DNA from: an uncultured Capnocytophaga sp.
Lineage (GTDB): Bacteria > Bacteroidota > Bacteroidia > Flavobacteriales > Flavobacteriaceae
Direction of reading: 5' to 3'
Assembly (NCBI RefSeq): GCF_937936315.1
Contig: NZ_CALGWU010000003.1
Span: 1-64,000 of the forward strand
Length of the DNA: 64,000 nucleotides
In this document: one piece after another, positions 49,652 to 57,949 of the stretch
Layout of the letters: each line of letters starts with the position of its first letter
Position numbering within the stretch: position 1 is the first letter of the stretch
Made by a program: the position numbers and the translations under genes
Notes under the pieces: generated by a model
What the model saw: the letters and a program-made list of their open reading frames with translations, nothing else
Told to the model about the DNA's origin: nothing
Databases searched by the model: none

Positions 49652-49923
49652 TTTATTTCATCAAAAATAGCACTATAAACAGCATCAATATCTGTAAGCA
49701 ATCCCCATTCTAACCCCTTTTTAGCAGTGAGTAATTCATCATCGCTGAGTGTTCTGCCTAATCGCTCTAAAGCAACAGATTGTATATCTTCTACAGCAAT
49801 CGTAAAAAGAGGTTTAGCCTTTTCTTCTATGACAGAACTCTCTACCTCAAACTTTTCAAAAAGAGATTCAAAAATAGGTAAGTCTTCCTCATCAATAGCT
49901 ATTTGTAGTACCGTTTTTGCCAT
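49648..49923 (-). CDS. Small hypothetical protein in the R-M operon
   Basis: A 91-residue acidic protein (MAKTVLQIAIDEEDLPIFES...). No helix-turn-helix is evident, so it is not an obvious controller. The C-terminal GRTLSDDELLTAKKGLEWGL resembles short helical toxin-antitoxin or modulator proteins. It lies 4 nt after the DegT gene and overlaps the methyltransferase by 4 nt, so it is translated in the same operon. Function unknown. Confidence 0.65.
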   Translation of the reverse strand: MAKTVLQIAIDEEDLPIFESLFEKFEVESSVIEEKAKPLFTIAVEDIQSVALERLGRTLSDDELLTAKKGLEWGLLTDIDAVYSAIFDEIK

Positions 49924-49927
49924 TATG

Positions 49928-51052
49928 TTACACTGTTTTCTTTATCAATTCTGTGATAAACGCTATTTGCTCGTCGTCAAGCTCGGTGTGCATAGGCAGA
50001 GAGATGACTTCTTGTACTAATTTATTGGTAACACCAAAATCAGCTTCGTTATAAGAGCTGCGGGTATAGGCTTTTTGGGCGTGCAATGGTATAGGGTAGT
50101 AAATACCAAAAGGCACTCCATTTTCACCCAATACTTTGGCGAGTTCATCGCGTTTGCCATTGGTGATGCGGAGGGTATATTGGTGGAATACGTGGTCATA
50201 ACCCTCTGCGATTACAGGGGTAATGATATGAGGATTGCCTTTCAGCGCTTCTGTATATTTGCGAGCGGCTTCACGTCGGCGGGCGTTATAATCGTTTAAG
50301 TGAGGAAGTTTGGCGCGCAACACAGCCGCTTGTAAAGAGTCGAGGCGTGAGTTTACCCCTACCACATCGTGGTGGTAACGCACATACATACCGTGATTTA
50401 CGATACCGCGAAGAGTGTAAGCAAGGTCGTCGTCGTTAGTGAAGATAGCCCCTCCGTCGCCGTAGCAACCGAGGTTCTTAGAAGGGAAGAAAGAAGTTGC
50501 CCCTACGTGACCGATAGTTCCTACTTTTTGTTTGTGTCCATTGGCAAAAGTATAATCAGCACCAATGGCTTGCGCGTTGTCTTCAATCACGAAAAGGTTA
50601 TGTTTTTTAGCCAAAGCCATTACAGCTTCCATATTGGCTGGCTGACCGAACAAATGCACGGGTACAATCGCTTTTGTGCGGGGAGTAATCGCTTTTTCAA
50701 TAGCCTCGATATTGATGTTAAAAGTATCGTCATACACATCTACCAATACAGGGGTGAGTTTCAGCAAGGCAATCACTTCTACGGTTGCTGCGAAGGTAAA
50801 ATCGGCAGTAATGACCTCATCGCCTTCTTTGAGTCCGAGCCCCATCATAGCGATTTGAAGGGCATCAGTACCATTGGCGCAAGGGATGACGTGTTTCACG
50901 CCCATATAATTTTCCAATTCCTTTTGAAAGGCTTGTACTTGAGGACCGTTGATAAAAGCGGTGGTGCTGAGTACTTCTTCAAAAGAAGCTTGTACTTCAT
51001 TTTTAATTCTTTCATACTGACCTTGAAGGTCAACCATTTGTATTTTTCTCAT
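49928..51052 (-). CDS. DegT/DnrJ/EryC1/StrS-family sugar aminotransferase
   Basis: A 374-residue PLP-dependent enzyme. DGTDALQIAMMGLGLKEGDE, the PLP-ring block VIEDNAQAIGADY and the Schiff-base Lys in SFFPSKNLGCYGDGGAIF are diagnostic, followed by GMYVRYHHDVVGVNSRLDSL. These enzymes aminate nucleotide-linked keto sugars for surface polysaccharides. It is the first gene of an apparent four-gene unit that continues into the restriction-modification genes, an unusual partnership. Confidence 0.93.
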   Translation of the reverse strand: MRKIQMVDLQGQYERIKNEVQASFEEVLSTTAFINGPQVQAFQKELENYMGVKHVIPCANGTDALQIAMMGLGLKEGDEVITADFTFAATVEVIALLKLTPVLVDVYDDTFNINIEAIEKAITPRTKAIVPVHLFGQPANMEAVMALAKKHNLFVIEDNAQAIGADYTFANGHKQKVGTIGHVGATSFFPSKNLGCYGDGGAIFTNDDDLAYTLRGIVNHGMYVRYHHDVVGVNSRLDSLQAAVLRAKLPHLNDYNARRREAARKYTEALKGNPHIITPVIAEGYDHVFHQYTLRITNGKRDELAKVLGENGVPFGIYYPIPLHAQKAYTRSSYNEADFGVTNKLVQEVISLPMHTELDDEQIAFITELIKKTV

Positions 51053-51161
51053 ATATGTTGTATGTTAGATTTCTGATGTTAGGGGTGTTGAGTATTGCAA
51101 AGATAGGGATTATTTTTAATAATCTTCGATGACTTTTTATTGTTCATTCTTTTAATATTAT

Positions 51162-51707
51162 TTACTCTTCAAGGTCTGCTAAATCAAGAAACATCAATCG
51201 GGTACTATCCTCTTTGTCATTATCTGATAGGAATTCAAAACCCATTCTTTGATAGAAAGGAATAGCTTGTTTATAGGCATCAACAGTGATAAGTCTACAC
51301 GCTTGATTGTCATTCAATATAAGGCAATTACTTATAATAGTATGAATCATTATTTTTCCTAATCCTTTTCCTTTACAAGATTTATCAACAGCCAAACGAC
51401 CTATTTTTACAGAAGGAATATTTTTTAAGTGCCTTTTAGGATAAGGTATTAAATCTCTTAAAAACTTTTTTAACTGACTTTTTGAAGAAAACATTTCCTC
51501 TTTAAGTTGTAAGCTATCATTTAGTAAGCTATAATAACCTAAAGTTCGGGTATCATCTTCAATCACAAAAGTGGTAGCAAGTAATTCTTTTCGATAAGGA
51601 ATAGCTTCTTCAAAAAGAAACTCATTCAAATCATCATCTTCACAATTAAAGGGTTTAATCACAAATCCTTTAGTAACTCTTAAAAAAGATAAATTCTCTA
51701 AATTCAT
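51162..51707 (-). CDS. GNAT-family toxin-like acetyltransferase
   Basis: A 181-residue GNAT protein. The fold fits TacT-like toxins: a DDLNEFLFEEAIPYRKELLA opening, RTLGYYSLLNDSLQL, and the acetyl-CoA loop KIGRLAVDKSCKGKGLGKIM, then ACRLITVDAYKQAIPFYQRM and GFEFLSDNDKED. TacT-type toxins acetylate charged tRNA. The upstream 58-codon gene, 8 nt away, has the size and charge of an antitoxin, though it is not a DUF1778 (TacA) protein. Confidence 0.82.
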   Translation of the reverse strand: MNLENLSFLRVTKGFVIKPFNCEDDDLNEFLFEEAIPYRKELLATTFVIEDDTRTLGYYSLLNDSLQLKEEMFSSKSQLKKFLRDLIPYPKRHLKNIPSVKIGRLAVDKSCKGKGLGKIMIHTIISNCLILNDNQACRLITVDAYKQAIPFYQRMGFEFLSDNDKEDSTRLMFLDLADLEE

Positions 51708-51715
51708 TGTTCTAT

Positions 51716-51892
51716 TTATTTTTCTTCTCTACTTTCCTTAAAAATAGCTCTTAATTTAGCAGCATCTTTCTCAATACTCTTACGTGTAATGCCTAAACGT
51801 TTAAAATTCTCTTTAAACCCTGCTAATTTCTTGTAGAACTCTATTACATCTTGCCCCTCAAGTATGGGCGTTGCTTTGATTTCTCTTGCCAT
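51716..51892 (-). CDS. Small antitoxin-like protein (58 residues)
   Basis: MAREIKATPILEGQDVIEFY..., followed by KKLAGFKENFKRLGITRKSI and a Lys/Glu-rich tail ending SREEK. It precedes the GNAT gene by 8 nt on the same strand. Similar short basic proteins pair with GNAT genes in Bacteroidota (recalled, not searched). It has a clear promoter (51922-51953). It was too short to be obvious in the reading frames but has a clean start and stop. Confidence 0.65.
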   Translation of the reverse strand: MAREIKATPILEGQDVIEFYKKLAGFKENFKRLGITRKSIEKDAAKLRAIFKESREEK

Positions 51893-51921
51893 AGTGCTTT
51901 AGATATTAAGTGTTCAGACGG

Positions 51922-51953
51922 CAAAGATACAAAGTAATTGCTAAATTAGCAAA
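51922..51953 (-). promoter_or_regulatory. Promoter of the GNAT toxin-antitoxin pair
   Basis: On the minus strand TTTG at 51950-51953, 20 bp, TATCTTTG at 51922-51929. Confidence 0.7.
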
Positions 51954-52085
51954 TTTTAGTTATTGATTGTTAGCCACTTCCGAATAGCCCAATATACTTT
52001 GGTTTTTATATAAAAAAATCAAAAACTTAAATTACTAATAAACAATACGTTAAAAAAAATCTCTAAAAATAATCACTTAAAAAAA

Positions 52086-52116
52086 TTGGAAAATAAAATA
52101 ATTGTTTCTACTTTTG
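52086..52116 (+). promoter_or_regulatory. Promoter of pdhB
   Basis: TTG at 52086-52088, 20 bp, TACTTTTG at 52109-52116; AT-rich leader of about 45 nt. Confidence 0.65.
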
Positions 52117-52166
52117 TCCTTTCAAATAGAAAATATTAGTTATATACCTTATTTTAATAAAAATAA

Positions 52167-53144
52167 ATGAGAACAATACAATTTAGAGAAGCCGTTTGCG
52201 AAGCAATGAGCGAAGAAATGCGTCGCGACGAATCTATTTATTTGATGGGTGAAGAGGTTGCCGAATACAACGGTGCTTACAAAGCCTCTAAAGGAATGCT
52301 CGATGAGTTTGGGCCTAAACGTATAATCGATACCCCTATCGCCGAAGGCGGTTTTGCTGGTATCTCAGTAGGTGCTGCTATGAATGGTAACCGCCCTATC
52401 GTTGAGTTTATGACCTTTAACTTTTCGTTGGTAGCTATCGACCAAATCATCAACAATGCTGCTAAAATGCGCCAGATGTCAGGTGGTCAATTCAATATTC
52501 CTATCGTATTCCGCGGTCCTACCGCTTCTGCTGGTCAGCTTGCTGCTACTCACTCTCAAGCCTTTGAGAACTGGTATGCTAACTGCCCTGGTTTGAAAGT
52601 AGTAGTACCTTCAACTCCTTACGATGCTAAAGGATTACTCAAATCAGCGATTCGCGATAACGACCCTGTAATCTTTATGGAGTCTGAGCAAATGTATGGT
52701 GATAAAGGTGAAGTGCCTGAAGAAGAATACACTATTCCTCTAGGTGTTGCCGATATCAAACGCGCTGGTAATGATGTAACTATCGTATCTTTCGGTAAAA
52801 TCATCAAAGAAGCTCACAAAGCTGCCGATATTTTAGCTCAAGAAGGTATCGAATGTGAAATCATCGATTTGCGTACCGTGCGTCCGCTAGATTTTGATAC
52901 TGTATTCGCATCTGTGAAAAAAACAAACCGCTTAGTAATTTTAGAAGAGGCTTGGCCTTTTAGCAGCGTTTCTTCAGAAATTACTTACCAAGTACAAGAA
53001 CACCTCTTCGATTATCTCGATGCTCCTGTACAACGTATTACTACCACCGATACTCCTGCGCCATTCTCTTCAGAATTGCTTAAAGAGTTTTTGCCTAACG
53101 CCGAAGATGTAGTAAAAGCTGTAAAAAAAGTACTTTATAAATAA
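52167..53144 (+). CDS. pdhB: Pyruvate dehydrogenase E1 component, beta subunit
   Basis: With the alpha subunit (not in the window), converts pyruvate to acetyl units on lipoyl-E2. It has 325 residues, the family length. Thiamine-pyrophosphate and subunit-interface blocks: MRTIQFREAVCEAMSEEMRR, DTPIAEGGFAGISVGAAMNG, FMTFNFSLVAIDQIINNAAK, and the C-terminal transketolase domain DLRTVRPLDFDTV and LEEAWPFSSVSSEI. The absence of the alpha gene next door implies a split arrangement. Confidence 0.95.
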   Translation: MRTIQFREAVCEAMSEEMRRDESIYLMGEEVAEYNGAYKASKGMLDEFGPKRIIDTPIAEGGFAGISVGAAMNGNRPIVEFMTFNFSLVAIDQIINNAAKMRQMSGGQFNIPIVFRGPTASAGQLAATHSQAFENWYANCPGLKVVVPSTPYDAKGLLKSAIRDNDPVIFMESEQMYGDKGEVPEEEYTIPLGVADIKRAGNDVTIVSFGKIIKEAHKAADILAQEGIECEIIDLRTVRPLDFDTVFASVKKTNRLVILEEAWPFSSVSSEITYQVQEHLFDYLDAPVQRITTTDTPAPFSSELLKEFLPNAEDVVKAVKKVLYK

Positions 53145-53190
53145 GAATTTGCTATCATTTTTATTTTTTAAAAGTTATATTTTATTTTTT

Positions 53191-53227
53191 AGTCTTCACG
53201 ATTCCTTTTTTCGTGAAGACTTTTTTA
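53191..53227 (+). terminator. Terminator after pdhB
   Basis: AGTCTTCACGA, TTCCTTTTT, TCGTGAAGACTTTTTT; 46 bp past the pdhB stop. The rest of 53228-53425 is AT-rich, with nothing supported. Confidence 0.93.
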
Positions 53228-53425
53228 TCTCCCCTCCCGCGTTAAACTTTTGTTAAACTCTTACGATAGTAATGTTAAATTTACAACAATAAAAAATAAG
53301 AGTTTTTAACACATTTCTGTAACCAAAATATTAATATAGCATTAAAAATTAATATCAAAACTTGTTTTATTAACATTTTTATTATGTTAAACTATAAAAT
53401 CAGACATTTGTCTCTCTAGATAGAG

Positions 53426-53457
53426 TTTGTCTATTTTGAAGTTTTTTACTACTTTTG
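53426..53457 (+). promoter_or_regulatory. Promoter of the phosphopantetheinyl transferase gene
   Basis: TTTG at 53426-53429, 20 bp, TACTTTTG at 53450-53457. It overlaps the upstream in-frame ATG at 53427, which therefore cannot be the start. Confidence 0.75.
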
Positions 53458-53483
53458 TACAAAATAGAAGAGAGAAAACAAAA

Positions 53484-54101
53484 ATGCCATTGATTAAAAC
53501 ATTTGATATTGATGTAAAGACCAAACTTTACTTATGGGATGTTGAGGAAAAACTTACTGATTTACAGCAAGCTGTAGTACTAACATCCCAACAACAAGAA
53601 ACTCTTGAGGCCATTCGAAATGAAAAAGGTAAAAAAAACTTCTTGGCCACACGCCTATTACTCAAAAATATAGGCTATACACCTACAGCTCTGTTTTATG
53701 ACCCTAATGGAAAACCTTTCCTTAGCGATGGAAAACAAATATCTATCAGTCATTCTTTCAACAAAGTAGCAGTAATTATCAGTGATAGAAAAGTAGGCGT
53801 AGATATAGAAAAAAAACGTGAAAAAATAGTAGCTATCGCACATAAGTTCACACAATGGAACTTTAAAGCTGCTTCTTTCTCTTTAGAAAGTATCATACAG
53901 AAACTCACAATGACCTGGTGCGCTAAAGAAGTAGGTTTTAAAATTCATGGTAACCCCGAACTCACCCTCAACGATGTAAAAGTACGCGATTTCTTCCCTA
54001 CTGATAGTTCTACCGAGATACTCGTAGGTCGTGGTAAATACGAAGTCAATTTCATTTTTATAGAGGATTACGTTTTAGGCTATTGCCATAGTATCAAGTA
54101 A
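53484..54101 (+). CDS. 4'-phosphopantetheinyl transferase superfamily protein
   Basis: Moves phosphopantetheine from CoA to carrier proteins. It has 205 residues from the ATG at 53484, chosen because the promoter overlaps the longer start. The PPTase motifs are present: FLSDGKQISISHSFNKVAVI, then KVGVDIEKKREKI (the Mg-binding G-V-D-I-E) and LTMTWCAKEVGFKIHG (W-x-x-K-E). It may serve ACP or a secondary pathway; Sfp-like length. The stop lies inside a heptad array (54096-54123). Confidence 0.9.
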   Translation: MPLIKTFDIDVKTKLYLWDVEEKLTDLQQAVVLTSQQQETLEAIRNEKGKKNFLATRLLLKNIGYTPTALFYDPNGKPFLSDGKQISISHSFNKVAVIISDRKVGVDIEKKREKIVAIAHKFTQWNFKAASFSLESIIQKLTMTWCAKEVGFKIHGNPELTLNDVKVRDFFPTDSSTEILVGRGKYEVNFIFIEDYVLGYCHSIK

Positions 54102-54123
54102 CAGTTAACAAGTAACAAGTAAT
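54096..54123. repeat. Heptad array across a gene end
   Basis: AAGTAAC, AGTTAAC, AAGTAAC, AAGTAAT. The TAA stop (54099-54101) is inside the first unit. Confidence 0.8.
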
Positions 54124-54157
54124 AAAAAAAGCAGCTCAAAAAGAGCTGCTTTTTTTT
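54124..54157 (+). terminator. Terminator after the phosphopantetheinyl transferase gene
   Basis: AAAAAAGCAGCTC, AAAAA, GAGCTGCTTTTTTTT. Confidence 0.93.
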
Positions 54158-54230
54158 GTTTATTAAAACATTTTTCGATTACCCCGTCCTTATAAATTTA
54201 TACTAAACTAAAAATATTTTTATTATTATT

Positions 54231-54260
54231 TTTGTTTCATCTAAAAATATACTACTTTTG
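54231..54260 (+). promoter_or_regulatory. Promoter of the 54288 TonB receptor gene
   Basis: TTTG at 54231-54234, 18 bp, TACTTTTG at 54253-54260. Confidence 0.7.
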
Positions 54261-54287
54261 CACCGAAAAATTAATAATTAACACTAT

Positions 54288-56579
54288 ATGAAAACTTTGT
54301 TATCAGCTATTGCTATAGCTTTCAGTACTTTATGTTTCGCTCAAAACGGAACTATCAAAGGTACTATCACGGTGAATAATGAACCTTTAGAAGCCGTAAC
54401 TGTCCAATTAGAAAGTAAATCTTTAAAAAAATGGACAACTTCCGACCGCAATGGTCATTATGCCATTTCCTTACCTGCCGGTGAATACCGACTAAAAATT
54501 CGTTCCTTAGGGTATATACCTTATGATGATAAAGTGGTTATCACCGAGGAGGAAACCCTCTCTCAAGATGTCACTCTTAAAGAAGATGTGCTCGGTATAG
54601 ACGAGGTAGTGATTACTGCTACCAAAACTAAAGAAAACCGCAAAGATGCTCCTGTGCTTGTGAGCGTTACTACCCATCGTGAATTGGCAAATGTGAAAGC
54701 ACATACCTTAATGGAAGGTCTGGTATTCCAACCGGGCTTGCGTACCGAGGTAAATTGCCAGAACTGTGGTACTTCCCAAGTGCGCATCAATGGCTTGGAA
54801 GGGGCTTATTCGCAAATTCTCATCGATAGCCGTCCTATCTTTGGATCGCTTAATGGCGTGTATGGCTTAGACCAAATCCCTGCCAATATGATTGAGCGTA
54901 TAGAGGTAATCCGTGGAGGTGGTTCAGCGCTTTTTGGCTCTAATGCCATTGCTGGTACTATTAATGTGATTACTAAAAACCCTACCAAAAACGAGGCACA
55001 AGCAAGTATCGTGAGCAACCTCATAGGCGGTAAATCGGGCGATGTGGTGAGCTCTTTCAACGGCTCACTTGTGAGTGAGAATTATATGCGCGGTATCTCT
55101 TTCCACGCTATGCAACGCTCACGCCAGTCTTACGACGATAATGGCGATGATTTTACCGAAATCACTCGTTTGCACAACCTCAATGCGGGTGCGAAACTCT
55201 TCAACGATTTTACCGACCGCCATAAGCTCACCGCCGAACTAAACGTGAGCAACGAAAATCGCCGCGGAGGTAATAAACTCGATGAACCTGAACACCTTGC
55301 CGACCTTGCCGAGAGCATTCGCACGCAAATGCTTGGAGGGAATGCTAATTTTGAGTATTTCTCACCTGCCTATAACCATAAATTTACAGCCTATACTAGT
55401 GCCGAACGCACTCGCGCCGATAACTATTACGGCAGTTTCGATGGTATTGATATAGAAGCATCTTCTGGCAACTATGGGGTTACCAAAGAGAATATTTGGT
55501 TACTTGGCGGGCAACATACGGCTTATGTACCTACGGGCAAAGGTAATTTGCAATGGACATCAGGCGCTGAATATCAATATGACAAAATAGCCGAAAAACG
55601 TCAGAATCCTAATGTGCTTGCTGTAAACCAAAAAGCCAATACTTTCGGACTTTTCACGCAAGCCGATTGGCGTATCTCTCCTAAAATCAAAGTGCTTGGA
55701 GGGGTGCGTTTAGACAATATAAATTCCGATATAATGAAGAAAAGCGTTACAGCGCTCAACCCTCGTGCGAGCGTGCTTTATAATATCGATGAAAACTTTA
55801 TCGCTCGAGGTTCGTATTCAAGAGGATTTAGAGCGCCTTTCTTCTATTCAGAAGATGTACACAGCGAATTGCAAGGAGGTGAAGCACGACGCGTAAAACT
55901 CGCCGATGATCTTAAAAAAGAAACTTCCGATAGCTTTACCGCTTCTTTTGAGTATAACCACGCTCACGACAACCACCAATTTGTAGCGATGATAGAGGGC
56001 TTCTATACAGCTTTGCACGATCGTTTTACTTATGAAGATGCAGGTTTAGAAAACGGATTGCCTATCCGTGAGAAACGCAATTCCGATGGCGCCGTAGTGA
56101 AGGGAGTAAATATAGAAGTGAAGTACAGCCCCAATCCCAAATTTATGTTACAGCTTGCCACCACTATCCAAAGTTCTAAATACAACAGTGTGCAAAACCC
56201 AGAGGAAAATGTCTATACCGATGAAATTCTCCGCACACCTAATGTGTATGGCAACCTGATGGCAACTTATAAACCACGTCCTAATTGGGATATCAACTTT
56301 GTAACTGTATATACAGGCAGTATGAAAACTACCCACTTAAAGGGGTATATCCCCGATACGCGTTTGGAGACCACTCCTGCGATGTGGGATGTAGGGGTCA
56401 ACACCGCTTATGAATTTAAATTCCAAAGTTTCTTCCCTTTAGAAGTGAGTTGCGGTATCAAAAACCTTTTCAACCAATACCAAAAAGATTTTGACAAAGG
56501 TGCTGAACGCGATGCCGATTACATTTATGGTCCTTCGCTACCTCGCACCGTGTTTGTAGGTTTGAAAGTTAAAATTTAA
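54288..56579 (+). CDS. TonB-dependent receptor with Cys-Gln-Asn-Cys plug motif
   Basis: A 763-residue outer-membrane receptor. Signal peptide MKTLLSAIAIAFSTLCFAQ; CarboxypepD_reg-like domain (about 20-100: KGTITVNNEPLEAVTVQLES); plug (about 115-230) containing EVNCQNCGTSQVRINGLEGA, then YSQILIDSRPIFGSLNGVYG and GGGSALFGSNAIAGTINVIT; barrel to the C-terminus (FVGLKVKI). NCQNCG is common in a subset of Bacteroidota receptors; its two Cys could bind metal or form a disulfide. The substrate is unknown (metal chelate or cofactor). Monocistronic. Confidence 0.92.
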   Translation: MKTLLSAIAIAFSTLCFAQNGTIKGTITVNNEPLEAVTVQLESKSLKKWTTSDRNGHYAISLPAGEYRLKIRSLGYIPYDDKVVITEEETLSQDVTLKEDVLGIDEVVITATKTKENRKDAPVLVSVTTHRELANVKAHTLMEGLVFQPGLRTEVNCQNCGTSQVRINGLEGAYSQILIDSRPIFGSLNGVYGLDQIPANMIERIEVIRGGGSALFGSNAIAGTINVITKNPTKNEAQASIVSNLIGGKSGDVVSSFNGSLVSENYMRGISFHAMQRSRQSYDDNGDDFTEITRLHNLNAGAKLFNDFTDRHKLTAELNVSNENRRGGNKLDEPEHLADLAESIRTQMLGGNANFEYFSPAYNHKFTAYTSAERTRADNYYGSFDGIDIEASSGNYGVTKENIWLLGGQHTAYVPTGKGNLQWTSGAEYQYDKIAEKRQNPNVLAVNQKANTFGLFTQADWRISPKIKVLGGVRLDNINSDIMKKSVTALNPRASVLYNIDENFIARGSYSRGFRAPFFYSEDVHSELQGGEARRVKLADDLKKETSDSFTASFEYNHAHDNHQFVAMIEGFYTALHDRFTYEDAGLENGLPIREKRNSDGAVVKGVNIEVKYSPNPKFMLQLATTIQSSKYNSVQNPEENVYTDEILRTPNVYGNLMATYKPRPNWDINFVTVYTGSMKTTHLKGYIPDTRLETTPAMWDVGVNTAYEFKFQSFFPLEVSCGIKNLFNQYQKDFDKGAERDADYIYGPSLPRTVFVGLKVKI

Positions 56580-56609
56580 TATCCATATTAACTTTGCAAA
56601 GTTTGCAAC

Positions 56610-56640
56610 AAAAAAGCGACTCATTTTTGAGTCGCTTTTT
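56610..56640 (+). terminator. Terminator after the 54288 receptor gene
   Basis: AAAAAGCGACTC, ATTTTT, GAGTCGCTTTTT between the converging receptor and 56663 lipoprotein genes. Confidence 0.93.
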
Positions 56641-56662
56641 CATTATTTGTGTATTGCAAATA

Positions 56663-57841
56663 TTAGTAATTCAACTGATAAGTAGTAGTCATATCACTGT
56701 TATAACTAATGTCAATATCAATATTATCTACTACTTGTGCTCCATTTTCAGTTTTAAATTTGAAAGTGTGGCGAGCTACTTTATTCACTATTAAGTTGAT
56801 AGTTTTACCATTCTTATCTTTCTCCACTTTTATAGGGATAATAATATCAAACACTTTTTCATCACTTTTATCACTTACCAATTGGTATTTTCTGCTTTTC
56901 TCAGTACCATTTTGAATGTTAGTAATAAGTGTGTTCAATTTCGTTAAATAATCAGCATCAGTAAAATAACCAAGACCTGTATTACTACCAGCTCTTGCAT
57001 TTCGGGTTTCGTTGATAGTCTTTACAAAACCATCAGTATCAAAAGTATAAGTATAGTTATTAGTGTAATTTAAAACAGTGCCATCTTCTGTTAAAACCAT
57101 TTTTTGTAACAAGTTCTTAGGGGCTACTCCTTGTAACCAGCCTATTCGAAACTCAAAATACTGCATATAGCTACCCACAATATCCCCTTCAAAGTTGTTC
57201 AACAAAAACTTATTTTTGTTCAAGTTGTTGTTATAAGAAAGCTGACTTTCAAAGGTGGTAATTTTGCCGCCCCAATTTACCTTTTCACTAATCTTAGTCA
57301 AATTGTCATTTGTCCACTCAAAATCACCTCTAGAACCTTTTGTCAATCGTTGGTTACTGTCGTAAGTTCCTAAACCTAACATATTACCAGCAGCGTTGAG
57401 TCCCACTTCTCGATTTTCTATACCTCCTGTATCTTCATTGGGAAAAGTTATTTTCACAGAGTTAGCTCCATAAGTAAATGTTTTTACATTATCACTTTTG
57501 CCCTCTTCCTTTGTAGTAATTTTTTTGATTCTTCCTTTTTCATCGTATTCATAAGAAAAGTTCAAAGTTTTTACTACAAATTTTTGACCGTTGAGAGTGG
57601 GTTCTAAGGTACTTTCAAGAGAAGGAGCAGGACCCATACCACCACCTTTGTAATCTTCCACTATAATGAAGTTACAAGTAATTGTTTGTACTTTTTTAGT
57701 AGGCAAGTAGTCGCTTTGCGTAGTAGGGGTAGTAGTCCCATTACCACCTTTGCCATCACCGCCATTAGGGGTATCATCGTCTTTACTGCCACAGCCTACG
57801 AGCATTGCCATTGCTGCGATACTGAATAAAAATTTTTTCAT
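56663..57841 (-). CDS. Surface lipoprotein with YD-like hairpins
   Basis: A 392-residue lipoprotein: MKKFLFSIAAMAMLVGCGSK, then DDDTPNGGDGKGGNG (a strong acidic export signal plus a Gly linker). Residues about 95-185 have hairpins like NFSYEYDEKGRIKKITTKEE and RGDFEWTNDNLTKISEK, in the manner of the YD-like family of this window but with a longer and different C-terminal half. It converges with the receptor gene. Function unknown; probably surface-exposed. Confidence 0.72.
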   Translation of the reverse strand: MKKFLFSIAAMAMLVGCGSKDDDTPNGGDGKGGNGTTTPTTQSDYLPTKKVQTITCNFIIVEDYKGGGMGPAPSLESTLEPTLNGQKFVVKTLNFSYEYDEKGRIKKITTKEEGKSDNVKTFTYGANSVKITFPNEDTGGIENREVGLNAAGNMLGLGTYDSNQRLTKGSRGDFEWTNDNLTKISEKVNWGGKITTFESQLSYNNNLNKNKFLLNNFEGDIVGSYMQYFEFRIGWLQGVAPKNLLQKMVLTEDGTVLNYTNNYTYTFDTDGFVKTINETRNARAGSNTGLGYFTDADYLTKLNTLITNIQNGTEKSRKYQLVSDKSDEKVFDIIIPIKVEKDKNGKTINLIVNKVARHTFKFKTENGAQVVDNIDIDISYNSDMTTTYQLNY

Positions 57842-57885
57842 TGGAATTGATTTTTATAAGAATATGGGGCAAATGTACGAATAAT

Positions 57886-57917
57886 TTTGCTAATTCTCTA
57901 ATTATTCACTACATTTG
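57886..57917 (+). promoter_or_regulatory. Promoter of queD
   Basis: TTTG at 57886-57889, 20 bp, TACATTTG at 57910-57917. The leader ends in ACCCCCT, AACACCT heptads just before the ATG. Confidence 0.7.
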
Positions 57918-57949
57918 CGCTTTAATTTATACCCCCTAACACCTAAACT

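Noticed and set aside
53427..53483. Longer start for the phosphopantetheinyl transferase (MSILKFFTTF)
   Set aside because: The promoter boxes at 53426-53457 lie inside this extension, so it cannot be translated.
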